DNA of 64,000 nucleotides from Parietichytrium sp. I65-24A (GCA_012862575.1 BLSF01000084.1:1-64000), one strand, 5' to 3'. Positions 18,403 to 28,599 are shown, counted from the first letter of the stretch. Made by a program: numbers and translations. The notes: generated by a model from the sequence alone, not told the origin.

Positions 18403-21400
18403 ATGAGCCTGCACGGAGGCGCCATTTCGCAGCAGATGGAGTCCGAGGCACGGACGCGCTTTGGGGACATGGAGCTGCGCAAGCCATGGCGGAACAAGCT
18501 CCAAGAAGTGCTGCGCAAGACGCAGATGGAGATCAACGAGCTGGAGAATCAGCCGCTGACGCAGACGCTCATGCAAGCCGTGGAGATGCACACTCCGCGG
18601 AGTATGCGAAAGGGGTCTGCGTGGGACGAAACTCCGGAAAAGGGTGATCGTGCGGAACGGAAGAGAGTCAAGGAGCTCAAGAGCCAAATGAATGAGGTCC
18701 AAGGAGAAACGTCCAAGGTGTCCAAAGTCGTCCTCAGCCTGTCGGATGCAATCGTGGCACTCTCGGAGAAGATTAATGGTTTAGAAGAGCAGGTGTCGCA
18801 AAGCAAAGGTGCAGTGGCAACCGTGGAGAAACAGATCCTTGGATGCGAGCAGTGGCAGAAAAAGTGCGAGCTCGAAGTGTGCCGGTTAGCGCAGGAGGCC
18901 GAAGAGCAGTATTCCATGGTGGTAACCATGAAAAATAGTGGGAGCGCGGGCTTGGGCTTAGGAGGCGGGAAACACGCCAATTGGAGGCTTTTAGTGGAAG
19001 AACTCAATTCACACTTGCGGGAAGAGATGCTGCAGCACGTGAAGAGCCAGGCAGTCAGCATGGCAAAAGTTTGTAACCAAGCCGCGACCGCAATTGCAAT
19101 TGTGGAGGATTTTCGCAGTGAAGCTCCACAAATTGCTATTGGGAAGCGCAGTGATTCTGTGGAAATGAAGGAGTTCTTACAAGACCGTGTCCGCGCTGCT
19201 CAAGCTCGAATGGAAGAGAAAATTCAAGCAATCGAGAGAGAGATAAATTGGAAAATTGTCCAGGAGTCGAGATCTTTGGAGCGGCGCCTCCATGATTATC
19301 AGAGTCAACTGATGATATTCATGTCCAACCACGCCTCGACGTCAAGGATTCCATTGAATTGCCATCAGCCGAACACCGTATTAGCAACCACACAAATTCA
19401 ACAGCCCAGTATGAGTATTCCTCCCCCGCCACCACCGCCACCCCCTGCAATGACTGTTCCCCTAACACCCGCAAGCCAGAATCAGGCTCCAGCCCCGCCT
19501 GCAGTGACACCCCAGCAGCCAACAGCCGAGAAAAAGGAAATGGAAGTGGCCCTTGCCAAGAGCAAAGCAGATATCGAAAAGGTTCTAAAGGTGGTCCAAG
19601 AACAACAGGATCGCATTGGCGCGCTTGAGCGCCGACTTGAGCTGCAAGAAAAAGAAAGCGCAGAATTTACAGAGAAGCAGCTCGAGCAACTTGACAAAAG
19701 GCATCAAGCTGAAATGCAGGAATTTTCCGGAAAGCTGAGATCAATTGCTGCGCGGCAGGAGGACACAAGTAGCACCTGCGCAAGAATCGAAGGACTAGTT
19801 GCTCAGGTTGAGGCCCGTCAGGACAAGGCAAGCGCATCAAACGACAAATTCGCAGAATCCGTGCAAGCGATGGAGAAGGAGATCGCTCAGTTTGATCGTG
19901 CTATTGGCTCAAAGGTTCAGCAGAGCATCGAGAAGCTGGAGAAGAGGCTGGAGAGTAATCTGAATAGTCAGTTGGAATCAAGAGAGATTACACTTCAAGC
20001 AAAAATGTCCAAGCTCGCAGAGGAAGCAAATGCTCAATCGGAGTCCTTGGCAGCCTTCAAAGCGCGCCAAGCAGAAACACCGATCGTTGCAGAGAGTATG
20101 AAGGCAAGTATCGAGGCTGTGGAGCACACCATATTAACTTTGCGAGCCAAGGTGGACAGAGATGTGAATGATCTGATCAGCAGAATCGTGCGTATCGAAA
20201 GAGCAAATGCGTCTGCGCAAGTAGAGAGAAAAGCGCAACAAGAACTTGAGGAGGCTCGGTCTCGCGCCTTACAAAAGGCTGGCGTAAAGATCAACAGCGC
20301 CGGCTCCACGCCACAGTCCTTCACAACTTCTGATGGCCAAAAGGCTGTGGCAGAGTCCCCAAGCGGAGCACATCAAAGGCGTTATACGATACCTGCTACA
20401 ACAGGGATTCCAACTGCAGCAAACAAGCCTTCAGCTAATCGAAACAAAACCCCAGAACAGATAGAACGCGAATCCAAACGCCAGGAGGAGCTTGCTGCGG
20501 TGAGAGCTCGACTTGCGGCTTTTGAGGCCAAATGGAAGCAGAACCAGCAGCGCGGGGCCGGCGCTCGGCAGCAGCCTCCACCTCCCAAAACCCCTCCGCC
20601 TCAGCACTTGCTTTCGCAAGGCGCCTTGCAAGGAACAAGCTCAAATGCGAGGCCGTCGACAGCTCCGCAAAGTCTTGCTCCGAATGAAGGGAGGGAGTTA
20701 GATGGGGAAGAAAAGGGCCCTCAAGTGGATGATGAGGTTAACATCACCCCCGCCGCAGAGGAGGACAGTGGCGAAGGAAAGTCGGACAAGGACAGCGAGA
20801 ACGACGACGACGACTACGACGACAACGACGACGAAAAAGAATTCTGGGACGTCCCGATTGCAATGCAGGCTCCTCCAAACACGAGACGGACGTCGGGCCC
20901 ACCTAAACCAATTAGTGGGACCATCGAATGCAAGTTTTGCCGCCGAGTATTGCCAGGGAAAAACACGGCCGCATTGCACGAAAAGGTGTGCGACAAGCGT
21001 CCCAAAGGGAACGACAAGAACAAATCTGCAACGTGCACCTACTGCGACGACACCTTCCCCGAGAGCGAACTAGAGTCGCACGAAAAAGTTTGCGACTGGC
21101 TTCCTGCCAAATGTCAGTTCTGCAGCATGATTATCATTCTTCGAGACATCTCGAGACATGAAGCGCGCTGCAGTAAGAATCCGCAAACCGCCCGAGGAAA
21201 CGCTCTCGGGCAACTCACCCAAGCCTCCGCCGCAACCAAGGGGAACTCCTCGAGCGGTTCACACTTCGAAGACTGGGATGTGTCTGAAGTTGTGGAGTGG
21301 TTGGAGTCGATTGAAGGGATCGACCCAAGTTGTGTTGACGGGTTCAAAGAGCTTCAAGTTGACGGCACCTTATTAGCAGAGGTCAAGCAAGAAGATCTTG

Positions 21401-21534
21401 AGGAAACGCTGAGGGTCGAAGATCCTCTAGATCGAAAGCAAATATGGCTGGCCTTATGCGAACTCCGACAATCGCACGATGATGCGAAAGCTGGCGCTTC
21501 TGACGTCATAAAGCAAATCCTTGCAGACAATTAG
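18403..21534 (+). CDS. Large coiled-coil scaffold with C2HC zinc fingers and C-terminal SAM domain
   Basis: 1,043 residues from the ATG reading MSLHGGAISQQMESEAR. The open frame extends 11 codons further upstream through an N but has no other ATG. Residues about 20-330 and 385-620 are coiled coil. Residues 340-350 are a polyproline run that could bind SH3, WW or EVH1 domains. Residues about 710-745 give another charged helix. Residues 795-815 are highly acidic. At about 842-923 there are three zinc-knuckle-like C2HC/TRAF-type fingers (CKFCRRVLPG...H..VC, CTYCDDTFPE...H..VC, CQFCSMIIIL...H..RC). A SAM domain follows at about 953-1026 (WDVSEVVEWLESIEGI to KQIWLALCELRQ). SAM domains polymerise or bind partner SAMs, so a scaffold role is inferred. 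I do not know a named ortholog. Confidence 0.85.
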   Translation: MSLHGGAISQQMESEARTRFGDMELRKPWRNKLQEVLRKTQMEINELENQPLTQTLMQAVEMHTPRSMRKGSAWDETPEKGDRAERKRVKELKSQMNEVQGETSKVSKVVLSLSDAIVALSEKINGLEEQVSQSKGAVATVEKQILGCEQWQKKCELEVCRLAQEAEEQYSMVVTMKNSGSAGLGLGGGKHANWRLLVEELNSHLREEMLQHVKSQAVSMAKVCNQAATAIAIVEDFRSEAPQIAIGKRSDSVEMKEFLQDRVRAAQARMEEKIQAIEREINWKIVQESRSLERRLHDYQSQLMIFMSNHASTSRIPLNCHQPNTVLATTQIQQPSMSIPPPPPPPPPAMTVPLTPASQNQAPAPPAVTPQQPTAEKKEMEVALAKSKADIEKVLKVVQEQQDRIGALERRLELQEKESAEFTEKQLEQLDKRHQAEMQEFSGKLRSIAARQEDTSSTCARIEGLVAQVEARQDKASASNDKFAESVQAMEKEIAQFDRAIGSKVQQSIEKLEKRLESNLNSQLESREITLQAKMSKLAEEANAQSESLAAFKARQAETPIVAESMKASIEAVEHTILTLRAKVDRDVNDLISRIVRIERANASAQVERKAQQELEEARSRALQKAGVKINSAGSTPQSFTTSDGQKAVAESPSGAHQRRYTIPATTGIPTAANKPSANRNKTPEQIERESKRQEELAAVRARLAAFEAKWKQNQQRGAGARQQPPPPKTPPPQHLLSQGALQGTSSNARPSTAPQSLAPNEGRELDGEEKGPQVDDEVNITPAAEEDSGEGKSDKDSENDDDDYDDNDDEKEFWDVPIAMQAPPNTRRTSGPPKPISGTIECKFCRRVLPGKNTAALHEKVCDKRPKGNDKNKSATCTYCDDTFPESELESHEKVCDWLPAKCQFCSMIIILRDISRHEARCSKNPQTARGNALGQLTQASAATKGNSSSGSHFEDWDVSEVVEWLESIEGIDPSCVDGFKELQVDGTLLAEVKQEDLEETLRVEDPLDRKQIWLALCELRQSHDDAKAGASDVIKQILADN

Positions 21535-21821
21535 AGATTCGCGGTGGATTTCCGTGATCGATCAAGCCGCGCGATACCCGGACGCGGGAATGAGCAGATA
21601 AGATTGACTGTAACCCCAAAATTTTCGTTAGTAATTCTATTTTCTATTCTTTTGATGTGCAACGATTGTCATTGACTTGCAGCGGAAATTGCTGCTAAAA
21701 ACGTAACGCGTCTCGTCCCTCTCATCGATTGTTCTTCCGACAAGGTTGAGCAGTCGCGGGAGGGCGAAAGGTCTGGAGGTGAGCGAGCTTCGGTTGAGCT
21801 CGAATCCTTTCAAGTTTGGCT

Positions 21822-22826
21822 CTACGAAGATTCGATCGAGACCCCCTCTACGCCGCTCTGAACAGACTCTATCGTTGCTGCTGGGAGATCAAGTGGAGCA
21901 GCAGAATTGGTCACGTTGGCGGGTGCAGGTGGTGCTGAAGGTGTGGACTCAGCCTTTTCAAATTCGGCTTGCGCCGCTTGCTGAGAGACTCCAATCGCAA
22001 ATCCGGCCTCTTTTGGGATCACTGTGGCTCGCGCGGTGGAAGGAACGGGGTTTTCGAAATTTTCGCCGATCTCCCACTTTGGCCAGCCTTCCTCCTCTGG
22101 AACGAGCTCCCAATGAGGTTCCGGGATGCTGGAATCGTCCTTGTTAAAGTCAAACACGTTGCACCAGTGATTCAGGTCAGGGATAAGGTTTGCCTTCGTA
22201 AAGTGGGCTCCTTGGTTTGCGTAGGCCGCGCTGTAAGGATAAAAGCGCATTTTGGTGGATGTCTCGACCACAGGTTCCGTCTTGGTGTAGAGAGAGACTG
22301 TGCAGTTCTCGCAGTCGCGGCAGCGGAATTGCTTACAAGCGATGAAAAAGGTGCAATTCTTCGCCTTGCGAACAAAGACTGACTCGCTGCTTGGACCAAT
22401 GAGGATTTTGCAATCTGTGACACCATCAACGAGAACCTGATCCGCGTGGTCCAAAAGCTGGACTTGGCACTTTTCGAGATTCTCCACATTGAACGACTGA
22501 CCGCCCAGCTCGCCTTCCTTTTTCACCAACGTCTGGCCGTTCGAGTTGCGAAACGAGTAAAAGGTGTCGCTCATGTGCTTTCGGTACGCATTTCTATCCG
22601 TGAACACTTGGCCGTCTGGCGACGTGAACGTCTCTTCCTTCTTGACCAGGGACTTGATGTTGAACTCCTTCACTGCCGTCTGTCGATCACCATCTTCGAA
22701 CACGATCGTGTAATTTCCATCTTCGGCATTGAACCCCTCCACTTTGCCTTTGTAATGCTGCTTCCACCCTTTCACCTTCGCGTGCACCTCCTCTCCCACC
22801 GCATAAACCTGCTTTCTTGGTGCCAT
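21822..22826 (-). CDS. RP2: RP2-like C-CAP/beta-helix protein with N-terminal Tudor-like domain
   Basis: 334 residues from the ATG MAPRKQVYAVG. Residues 5-60 are a Tudor/Agenet-like barrel (VGEEVHAKVKGW, YKGKVEGF, YTIVFEDGD). Residues about 85-250 are the C-CAP right-handed beta-helix of RP2/tubulin cofactor C: YSFRNSNGQTLVKKEGELGG, VENLEKCQVQLLDHADQVLV, DCKILIGPSSESVFVRKAKN, FRCRDCENCTVSLYT, FYPYSAAY. RP2 is a GTPase-activating protein for ARL3 at the ciliary base. The N-terminal Gly-Cys acylation signal of RP2 is absent, and the C-terminal nucleotide-kinase-like domain is replaced by an Ala/Pro tail of about 70 residues. Whether GAP activity is kept needs alignment of the catalytic Arg. Confidence 0.85.
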   Translation of the reverse strand: MAPRKQVYAVGEEVHAKVKGWKQHYKGKVEGFNAEDGNYTIVFEDGDRQTAVKEFNIKSLVKKEETFTSPDGQVFTDRNAYRKHMSDTFYSFRNSNGQTLVKKEGELGGQSFNVENLEKCQVQLLDHADQVLVDGVTDCKILIGPSSESVFVRKAKNCTFFIACKQFRCRDCENCTVSLYTKTEPVVETSTKMRFYPYSAAYANQGAHFTKANLIPDLNHWCNVFDFNKDDSSIPEPHWELVPEEEGWPKWEIGENFENPVPSTARATVIPKEAGFAIGVSQQAAQAEFEKAESTPSAPPAPANVTNSAAPLDLPAATIESVQSGVEGVSIESS

Positions 22827-23723
22827 TCTCGCGTTCCTTCTCCTCGTGATAAGCGCGCCCACTTTTCCTCACAATATTCTCCCCTTACAAACCAACCCGA
22901 TTTACATACACACACAAAAACTCTCTCTCTCTTTCTCTTTCTCTCTTGCTCTTTCAACCTTCTCCTGAAGATGTCCTCGCTAAAAGTGCGAATGTACGGT
23001 ACTCACATGTACTCACTCAGTTCTCAGAGTCTCTCATTCTTCGTAACCGTCGAAAACCCGAAACCGCGTCGGAAATCTCACGTTGAATTTCGCGCAGTGA
23101 AATTTCGAAATTTGGCCTCTAACTTGTAGATGTTTTTCCGTTTTTCGTCCCCACTGTCTACTCACTGTCAGTCAGTCTGCGAACTCGGTGGGTACTGACT
23201 GTGAGTACTAGTGCTGAGCGTGAGTAAGGTTACTCGAGTACATACGTGGAAGTGTCCTCGACAGCGTACCGCCTGGCGTAAGAGTGGAAACGCACACGCC
23301 TACAGTACGGTAACTAAGTGGCGTTGTGGGGAAGAGGTTTGCTCGTCACGGTTATATTTCGGAACGTTGGGAAAGAAAGTGCTGAAAGGTTCCGGGACTC
23401 GTCGTTTGTTTTAGTACTTTATATATTTGGAAGCTTTTGTTAATGGCTGCGGCTGGAGAAATTTATTTCTTGGATTGACAATTGTGTGCATGCCTATCTT
23501 GTGCCGTTTGTGGGAAGCTCTCATAGCGTTGGAACGGCAGGGAGCCAAAGCTGTTGAAATATACTGACTGAGCTTTCAACAAAAGCTGAATTCTGAACTG
23601 AAATCTGAAAGGATCATTGACGTGCTGATTTCTTCAGGGGCCGGGACTGTGGAAAGGTGGCAAAGATAGTACTCGGTGGAGGCCAGGCTCAAAGATTGGC
23701 TGGTTGGACAGGTGTTTTGCAGA
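22827..23723. other. Divergent spacer of RP2-like and leucine-rich genes
   Basis: About 900 bases. A CT-rich block lies at 22920-22955 next to the RP2-like start. GTACTCAC/GTGAGTAC-type inverted words are frequent at 23000-23230. An AT-richer stretch follows at 23410-23640. No gene was seen. Confidence 0.5.
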
Positions 23724-25997
23724 ATGGTGGCCGGAGAAGGCTGCAAGCAGGTTCGGCTTGATGGCGCGGCCTTGACAGTTGAAGCTCTCTCCGACCTTGG
23801 AGCGGAATGTGTCGGAGCGGACGGCTCGGTTGCAGAGAGGCTTGCTCTGGAGATATGCGGCCCGCTTGTTCGGACAGAGATGGCGAAGACTATTACGTCG
23901 TTGGGCGGGCTTGTGCGCAACGGGTATATTGTGCAGTTGACCATGGACAGGGTTTTTGAGCATGAAGAGGAGCATGGCGGACAGGATTATGGGCTGGCTG
24001 CATTGCTCAAACATGCAGCTCCCCAGAGCAATAAAGCCGTGCACTACCTCGGGTCTGATTTAACTAAGCTTGTCGTGAGAAGAGCGGCTCTAGGCGAAAC
24101 ATTTGCGGACGTGGCAAGGCCATTTTTCAAAGGTTTCACAAAGCTAGACGAACTGGAGCTTTCAGGTTGCAACATCACAGATGCCCAGCTTCAGCAGCTT
24201 GTAGACTGCCTCGCTGGTTTGGGTTTACGACGCATTGGGTTAGAGGGTAATCAGATAAGTTGTGCCGGAGCCACAAGCGTGTTGGAGCTGCTCAAGCAAT
24301 GTCCCGTCGAAAAGCTCGTTCTTGCTGACAACGCGATTGCAGACGACGGGTTGGAAGCACTTTGTAGGGACAATTTGAGAGGAACAAATTTGAACTTGTT
24401 GGATATTGGCGGAAATAAATTTAGTCTTGTGTTCGCTCTTAGGATGCTGATCGGGTGCATTGAAGAGAAGGGCAGTTCTATCAAGGTTCTCAAATTAGCT
24501 CGCCTCGGAGACGCAATTGACGACAGCGTTCTGAGACTTGTGTCCATGCTGCTGGACTTCGATAGTAATCTCGCTGAAATTTACTTGGGTACAACCGCTG
24601 AGGTGCACGCGTGCACAGCATCTGGTTTACAGCTGCTAGCCAAAGTAGTCCGGAAGAACACCGTCGTGACTCAAATTGAACTTCCTGATATGTCGGAAAT
24701 CAAGTCTGGGTTCACAGCTATGGCAAATATTCGCAAGACCCTTGCGCTGAATAGTCGCATAGCCACACAGTTTGGCACAACTGAGCCGGTGACGACGACT
24801 GCAAAGGCGGTGCCGGAGCCCACGAAGGAGCCTGTTGAGCCTAAAACAGACACCGTTCGCAGAAACGCGAGTCCGTCCGGAGATGAGCATGCAGAGTCCG
24901 AAAAGACCGTGGAAAAGAAAAGCAGCGAAAGTGCAAAGCCAGCGAGTGATCTCCGGAAGCTCAAACCAGACGGTATTTTTGAAGAAGATCAAAAAGTGGA
25001 AGAAGAAAAGAGCTCAATGGCTGACCGCGCAGCCGAAAAGTCTCTTGCTACGAAAACCTGCGCAACGCAGACACAAACCCAGCGGAACATTGGTGACGAA
25101 AGTGCACCGGTAACAGAAAAGGAGGGGCTGGGCAAACTGAAGGGCGCTGCTGGCAAGGAGCAGAAAGAGCAAATGACCCCGGTCAGCGTTTCCGCAGAGA
25201 GCCTGCCTTCGGAAATCTCTTTCAGGTCCTCGGTGAATGCCAATCTGGGTCGGGACCCAGACCTCTCTCCCATCTCAACAGAAAAGAGACGCAGTGATAA
25301 GTCAAAGCGGCAGCGCGCAGCTCTGCAAAAGTACAGCGCTAGAGCACAAGAGCTCAGTGCTACCTTGGCAAATGTCAAGAGGAGATCCTTCGATCATTGC
25401 GGGGCGATAGAAGACCGGGTGTTGCGCCGGCTTACAGGTATCAACTCCAGGTTGGATGACGTAGAAAGTTCTCTTAGCAAGGCAAAAGAAAAAACCTCGA
25501 GCCGTGTGGCCAAAGAGCAACTTAACACCTCCTTGACCATCTTGTCAGAAGAAAAATTAGTTGAGGAGCGGATTCAAGCGCTGGAGACTAGATTCCGCAA
25601 AGCCGCAGAGCAGTGCCAAGCACTTGCGAACATGGGAAAGAACGTGACCATCCAGTTGGACGAAATGAAACGAATCCTCTCTTCTGCCGAGCAAGGGGCA
25701 TATTATCCATCGCAGCCAATCGGGAACGATCCGGACGAGCAATTGGCGGAGCAAGCTATCTCCGAGGCTGTTTCCGCCACCTTCGACGACTGCCGACATC
25801 GAATCTTGCAGTTGCAGTCGACTTACATGCACGACTTTGAGCAAAAGCAAGCCACGTGGAGAAACAAAATGGACGAAAGCATCAAATATGCCGTGAACCG
25901 CATTGCCAGCCTTGAAACCAGCGTCATCAGCATCGCTGACGACAATATCTTTGCGCTCGAGGCCATTCTCAAGTCCCGTCGGGATGGTGCCGAATGA
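23724..25997 (+). CDS. Leucine-rich repeat and coiled-coil protein, unknown
   Basis: 757 residues from the first ATG (MVAGEGCKQVRLDG). The frame is open 16 codons upstream but only from a GTG. Residues about 110-330 are RNI-type leucine-rich repeats: LDELELSGCNITDAQLQQL, LRRIGLEGNQISCAGATSV, VEKLVLADNAIADDGLEAL, LNLLDIGGNKFS. Residues 345-530 form a charged, Ser/Thr/Glu-rich linker. From about 530 to the end there are coiled coils (ARAQELSATLANVKRR, INSRLDDVESSLSKAKE, and a tail ending LEAILKSRRDGAE). The architecture parallels the gene at 12814-14505, but I cannot show close paralogy by eye. A cytoskeletal or ciliary scaffold role is inference. Confidence 0.8.
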   Translation: MVAGEGCKQVRLDGAALTVEALSDLGAECVGADGSVAERLALEICGPLVRTEMAKTITSLGGLVRNGYIVQLTMDRVFEHEEEHGGQDYGLAALLKHAAPQSNKAVHYLGSDLTKLVVRRAALGETFADVARPFFKGFTKLDELELSGCNITDAQLQQLVDCLAGLGLRRIGLEGNQISCAGATSVLELLKQCPVEKLVLADNAIADDGLEALCRDNLRGTNLNLLDIGGNKFSLVFALRMLIGCIEEKGSSIKVLKLARLGDAIDDSVLRLVSMLLDFDSNLAEIYLGTTAEVHACTASGLQLLAKVVRKNTVVTQIELPDMSEIKSGFTAMANIRKTLALNSRIATQFGTTEPVTTTAKAVPEPTKEPVEPKTDTVRRNASPSGDEHAESEKTVEKKSSESAKPASDLRKLKPDGIFEEDQKVEEEKSSMADRAAEKSLATKTCATQTQTQRNIGDESAPVTEKEGLGKLKGAAGKEQKEQMTPVSVSAESLPSEISFRSSVNANLGRDPDLSPISTEKRRSDKSKRQRAALQKYSARAQELSATLANVKRRSFDHCGAIEDRVLRRLTGINSRLDDVESSLSKAKEKTSSRVAKEQLNTSLTILSEEKLVEERIQALETRFRKAAEQCQALANMGKNVTIQLDEMKRILSSAEQGAYYPSQPIGNDPDEQLAEQAISEAVSATFDDCRHRILQLQSTYMHDFEQKQATWRNKMDESIKYAVNRIASLETSVISIADDNIFALEAILKSRRDGAE

Positions 25998-26270
25998 GTT
26001 ATATCCGTTCACACCAACCTAGGCGACTGCTACGACTTTGTGCAGGAATCATTCGCCATTGTGCACATGAATGCACCCTAGCCGGACTCCTAGGAGGGCC
26101 TCCAGATAACATAGTTGGGGAAACTTGCAAGGGCTTTGTTTGCTTTAGGAAGAGGGGATGAAAGCTCGTTTGGAAACTCGGAAGCAGTGGATGCGAGTTT
26201 GGGGCCATTCAACTGCAGCTTTCGTCTCCGTGGTGGTGGTGGTGGTGTGGGTTGCTCAAAGCCGCGAAAG

Positions 26271-28360
26271 ATGCACGCTGTATTTGCCCAGATCGAAGCT
26301 CGAAGGGCGGTGCTGGAGGTGGAAGATGACGACTCGGAGTCCGTGATATCGGACAGGTCTGTGATATCGGGCAAGTCGGGAAAGGAGAGTAGCTTGTCCC
26401 GCCAAAGCAGTTTCGAGCTTGGCCGCGACACGGTAAAGAAGCTCCAGAAACTGCGTAGCATTCGGAGGATGTCGATGTCGAGGAAGAGTTCACGCTCCAG
26501 CATGAAGGATCAAGAAGCCGACGATGTCTTCGAGAGTAAGGAAGAGGAGGACGGAATACAGAGCCATGGTCTCGCGGACACACACACGCATGAAAAAAAG
26601 GAAAACGATGGGCGGGCTTCGAGCGGACATATCGAATGGAAGGGGAGGAAAAATCCCACCAGAACATTTCGTGAGCTCCCACCCCCACCAGATGATGATT
26701 CGATTGAAGCGCCACTACCGCCAACGCCGCCTTCCGTATCGTCCGAGTCCGAGTCTTCAGTCGAGGAGGTGGGTAAGGATTTGGATGTGCTGTATAGACT
26801 TACCCCGGCGGCGAGACTGGACCCGGAACAAAGGATCCCCACGCCCCCGCCTTTGCCTGGCCGCCCCGAGCTTACGATTACGGTGCCAACCGAGAGCACC
26901 TCATCTGTGCCGCCGCCACCCCCTTCACCAGAGGAAGCGCATCTGAAGCTGCAGCACTTAATTAGGCACAACTCCATTCCTCGCGAAGCCGTAGATGAAG
27001 ATCTCGAGACAGCTCTTCGATATGCGTCGCCGCGAAACTCAAAGAGCCATTACACTATTCCCTCTTTTCAGGGCAGTCAAGAAATGACTTTTAAAGAGAA
27101 GGGCTCTGAGGCGGCGTCAATGCGGAGGAGAAACTCCGAGCGTTTTGGAGCAAAGAAGGAAATGGGCAACGAAGAGATTGGCTCTGTCGGAATCGCGGAG
27201 ACACGCAGGCCTAGCGCAGTGAGGGAGGGAGCTCAAATCACTGGGAAACAAGGAGAGAAGACTGAAGTTGTTGAAGAGCAAAATGAGCGGCCTCGAGTTG
27301 TGGAGAAGGAAGAGTTTGATCGCCTTCACGAGGAGCTCAGCAGGCTTCGAAAGTCGCTCGAGGCACAAGACAAAGCGACCACGGAATTTCGTAAACTCTC
27401 GAACGACGCGAGTGGGGCCATCAACAGCCTCCGGAAAGCGGAGAAGGAGGTAGCCAATCTCAAGCTTCAGTTGAAAGAGAGAGACTCTGCGCTGTTAGCG
27501 GAGAAAGCCAATGTGAAGGAGTTCAGAGAGCTTGCACAAGGTGCAACAAAATCGCTTCAGGTCCAACAGCAGGAATTGCAGCGGGTTCGAGAAGAGTTGG
27601 ATGCAGCGAGAGAAGACCAATTGACAAACAGAATGTATGTGCACGTGCGCCTCCAGACTTGACAAATTTCCTCCAACAGCTTTTTAACCTCTCTTCTCTC
27701 CTGCTCCAAAAAGAAAGGAATCCAAAATCCAAAAATATAAAAGGCGTTAAAAGTAAAGTTCACTCTCCTGAACCCGCCAGGAATATATTGCTCTCCAACA
27801 CTCCCCACCACTACGACCTTTCACCGCAAATTGCTAGCCGCGTANAGAAGAATCTGCGCTCTCAAAAGGCGGAGTTCGATTTGGAGGTACGAAGTATCAC
27901 GGAAGGTTCGGGTCTTCAAACTATTCAGATCCGTGAACTTCAGGATCAGCTACAACAAGTAAAGTCGGACAATCGACGCATTGTGGAGCACATTTCAAAG
28001 TGCCTAGGAGGGAGGGAAAAGCTTTTGGATATGCTAAGCGGTCCGACCGGGGAGAGCGAGCAGCCCGATCGCCCTTCGGAAGAGCTTCCGTGCACAATTG
28101 CTACGACTGGGGAGTTGGACAAGGGCCACCTTCAACGCCCCACCTACCAAGACGGTCCAGCATTGCCCAGTGCGGGAGCATCGTCAGCTGCCCAGGGGGA
28201 CGTTCGGGGAATGAAGAATCACCAAGCTTATTCTTCCACTTTGGAGCACAGGGTAGATCGCTTACGAAGTGCGCTTAACCAGGCCAAAAAACGTGAAAAC
28301 TATTGCGCGGAACGTGTACGCCGCGCTCGAAAAGTCAATGCATTGAGTCTTGGGCTTTGA
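26271..28360 (+). CDS. Ser/Pro-rich coiled-coil protein interrupted by a repeated intron
   Basis: Proposed exons are 26271-27634 and 27838-28360, giving 628 residues from ATG MHAVFAQIEARRAVLEVE. The intron 27635-27837 (203 nt) has a GTATGT donor and a GCTAG acceptor. Splicing joins two halves of one coiled coil in frame (EELDAAREDQLTNR to KNLRSQKAEFDLEVR). Without splicing the frame stops nine codons past the donor. Residues 1-90 are Ser/Arg-rich with possible kinase sites (RRMSMSRKSSRSSM). Residues 135-260 are proline-rich (PPPPDDD, PPPLPGRPE, PPPPPSPEE), and 330-580 are coiled coil. No named family is recognised. The intron and a few exon bases recur at 56.1 kb, and an N sits seven bases after the acceptor, so the local structure is less sure than the gene. 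Confidence 0.6.
27616..27844 (+). repeat. Dispersed repeat, copy 1 (intron plus exon edges)
   Basis: About 229 bases starting ACCAATTGACAAACAGAATG and ending GCTAGCCGCGTA. They match 56087-56313 at roughly 90 percent, with small indels in an A-rich middle part. It has no coding capacity of its own. An N follows at 27845. Confidence 0.9.
27635..27837 (+). other. Intron inside a dispersed repeat (copy 1)
   Basis: GTATGT donor, TTTTTAAC branch-like site, GCTAG acceptor. Phase 2 on both sides keeps the coiled-coil frame. The entire intron lies within the repeat shared with 56087-56313. Confidence 0.6.
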
Positions 28361-28599
28361 ACACCATAATTGTGAATGAACTTGTTTTTCGTTCTCTGGA
28401 TTTTTTCATTTGTTTGTCTGGGCAGAATTCTGAACGTCTATTTCTCATTCTGGCAATGCCTTATCTTTGCCACACTCGCTGCACTCATGATCCTTTCCTT
28501 TCAAACAATCCAAAGTGCGCCGTCTTCGGTGGTCTTCTTCGTGCTTGAGAATTGCGCCTGCCTCCGGCAGGCTTTCTCGTTGCGTTCACAGTTCATCTT

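Noticed and set aside
27611-27850. AGAAG short direct repeat flanking the dispersed repeat, as a target-site duplication
   Set aside because: Removing the repeat plus one AGAAG gives the wrong reading frame for the downstream coiled coil, and an N sits at the right edge, so the duplication cannot be trusted.
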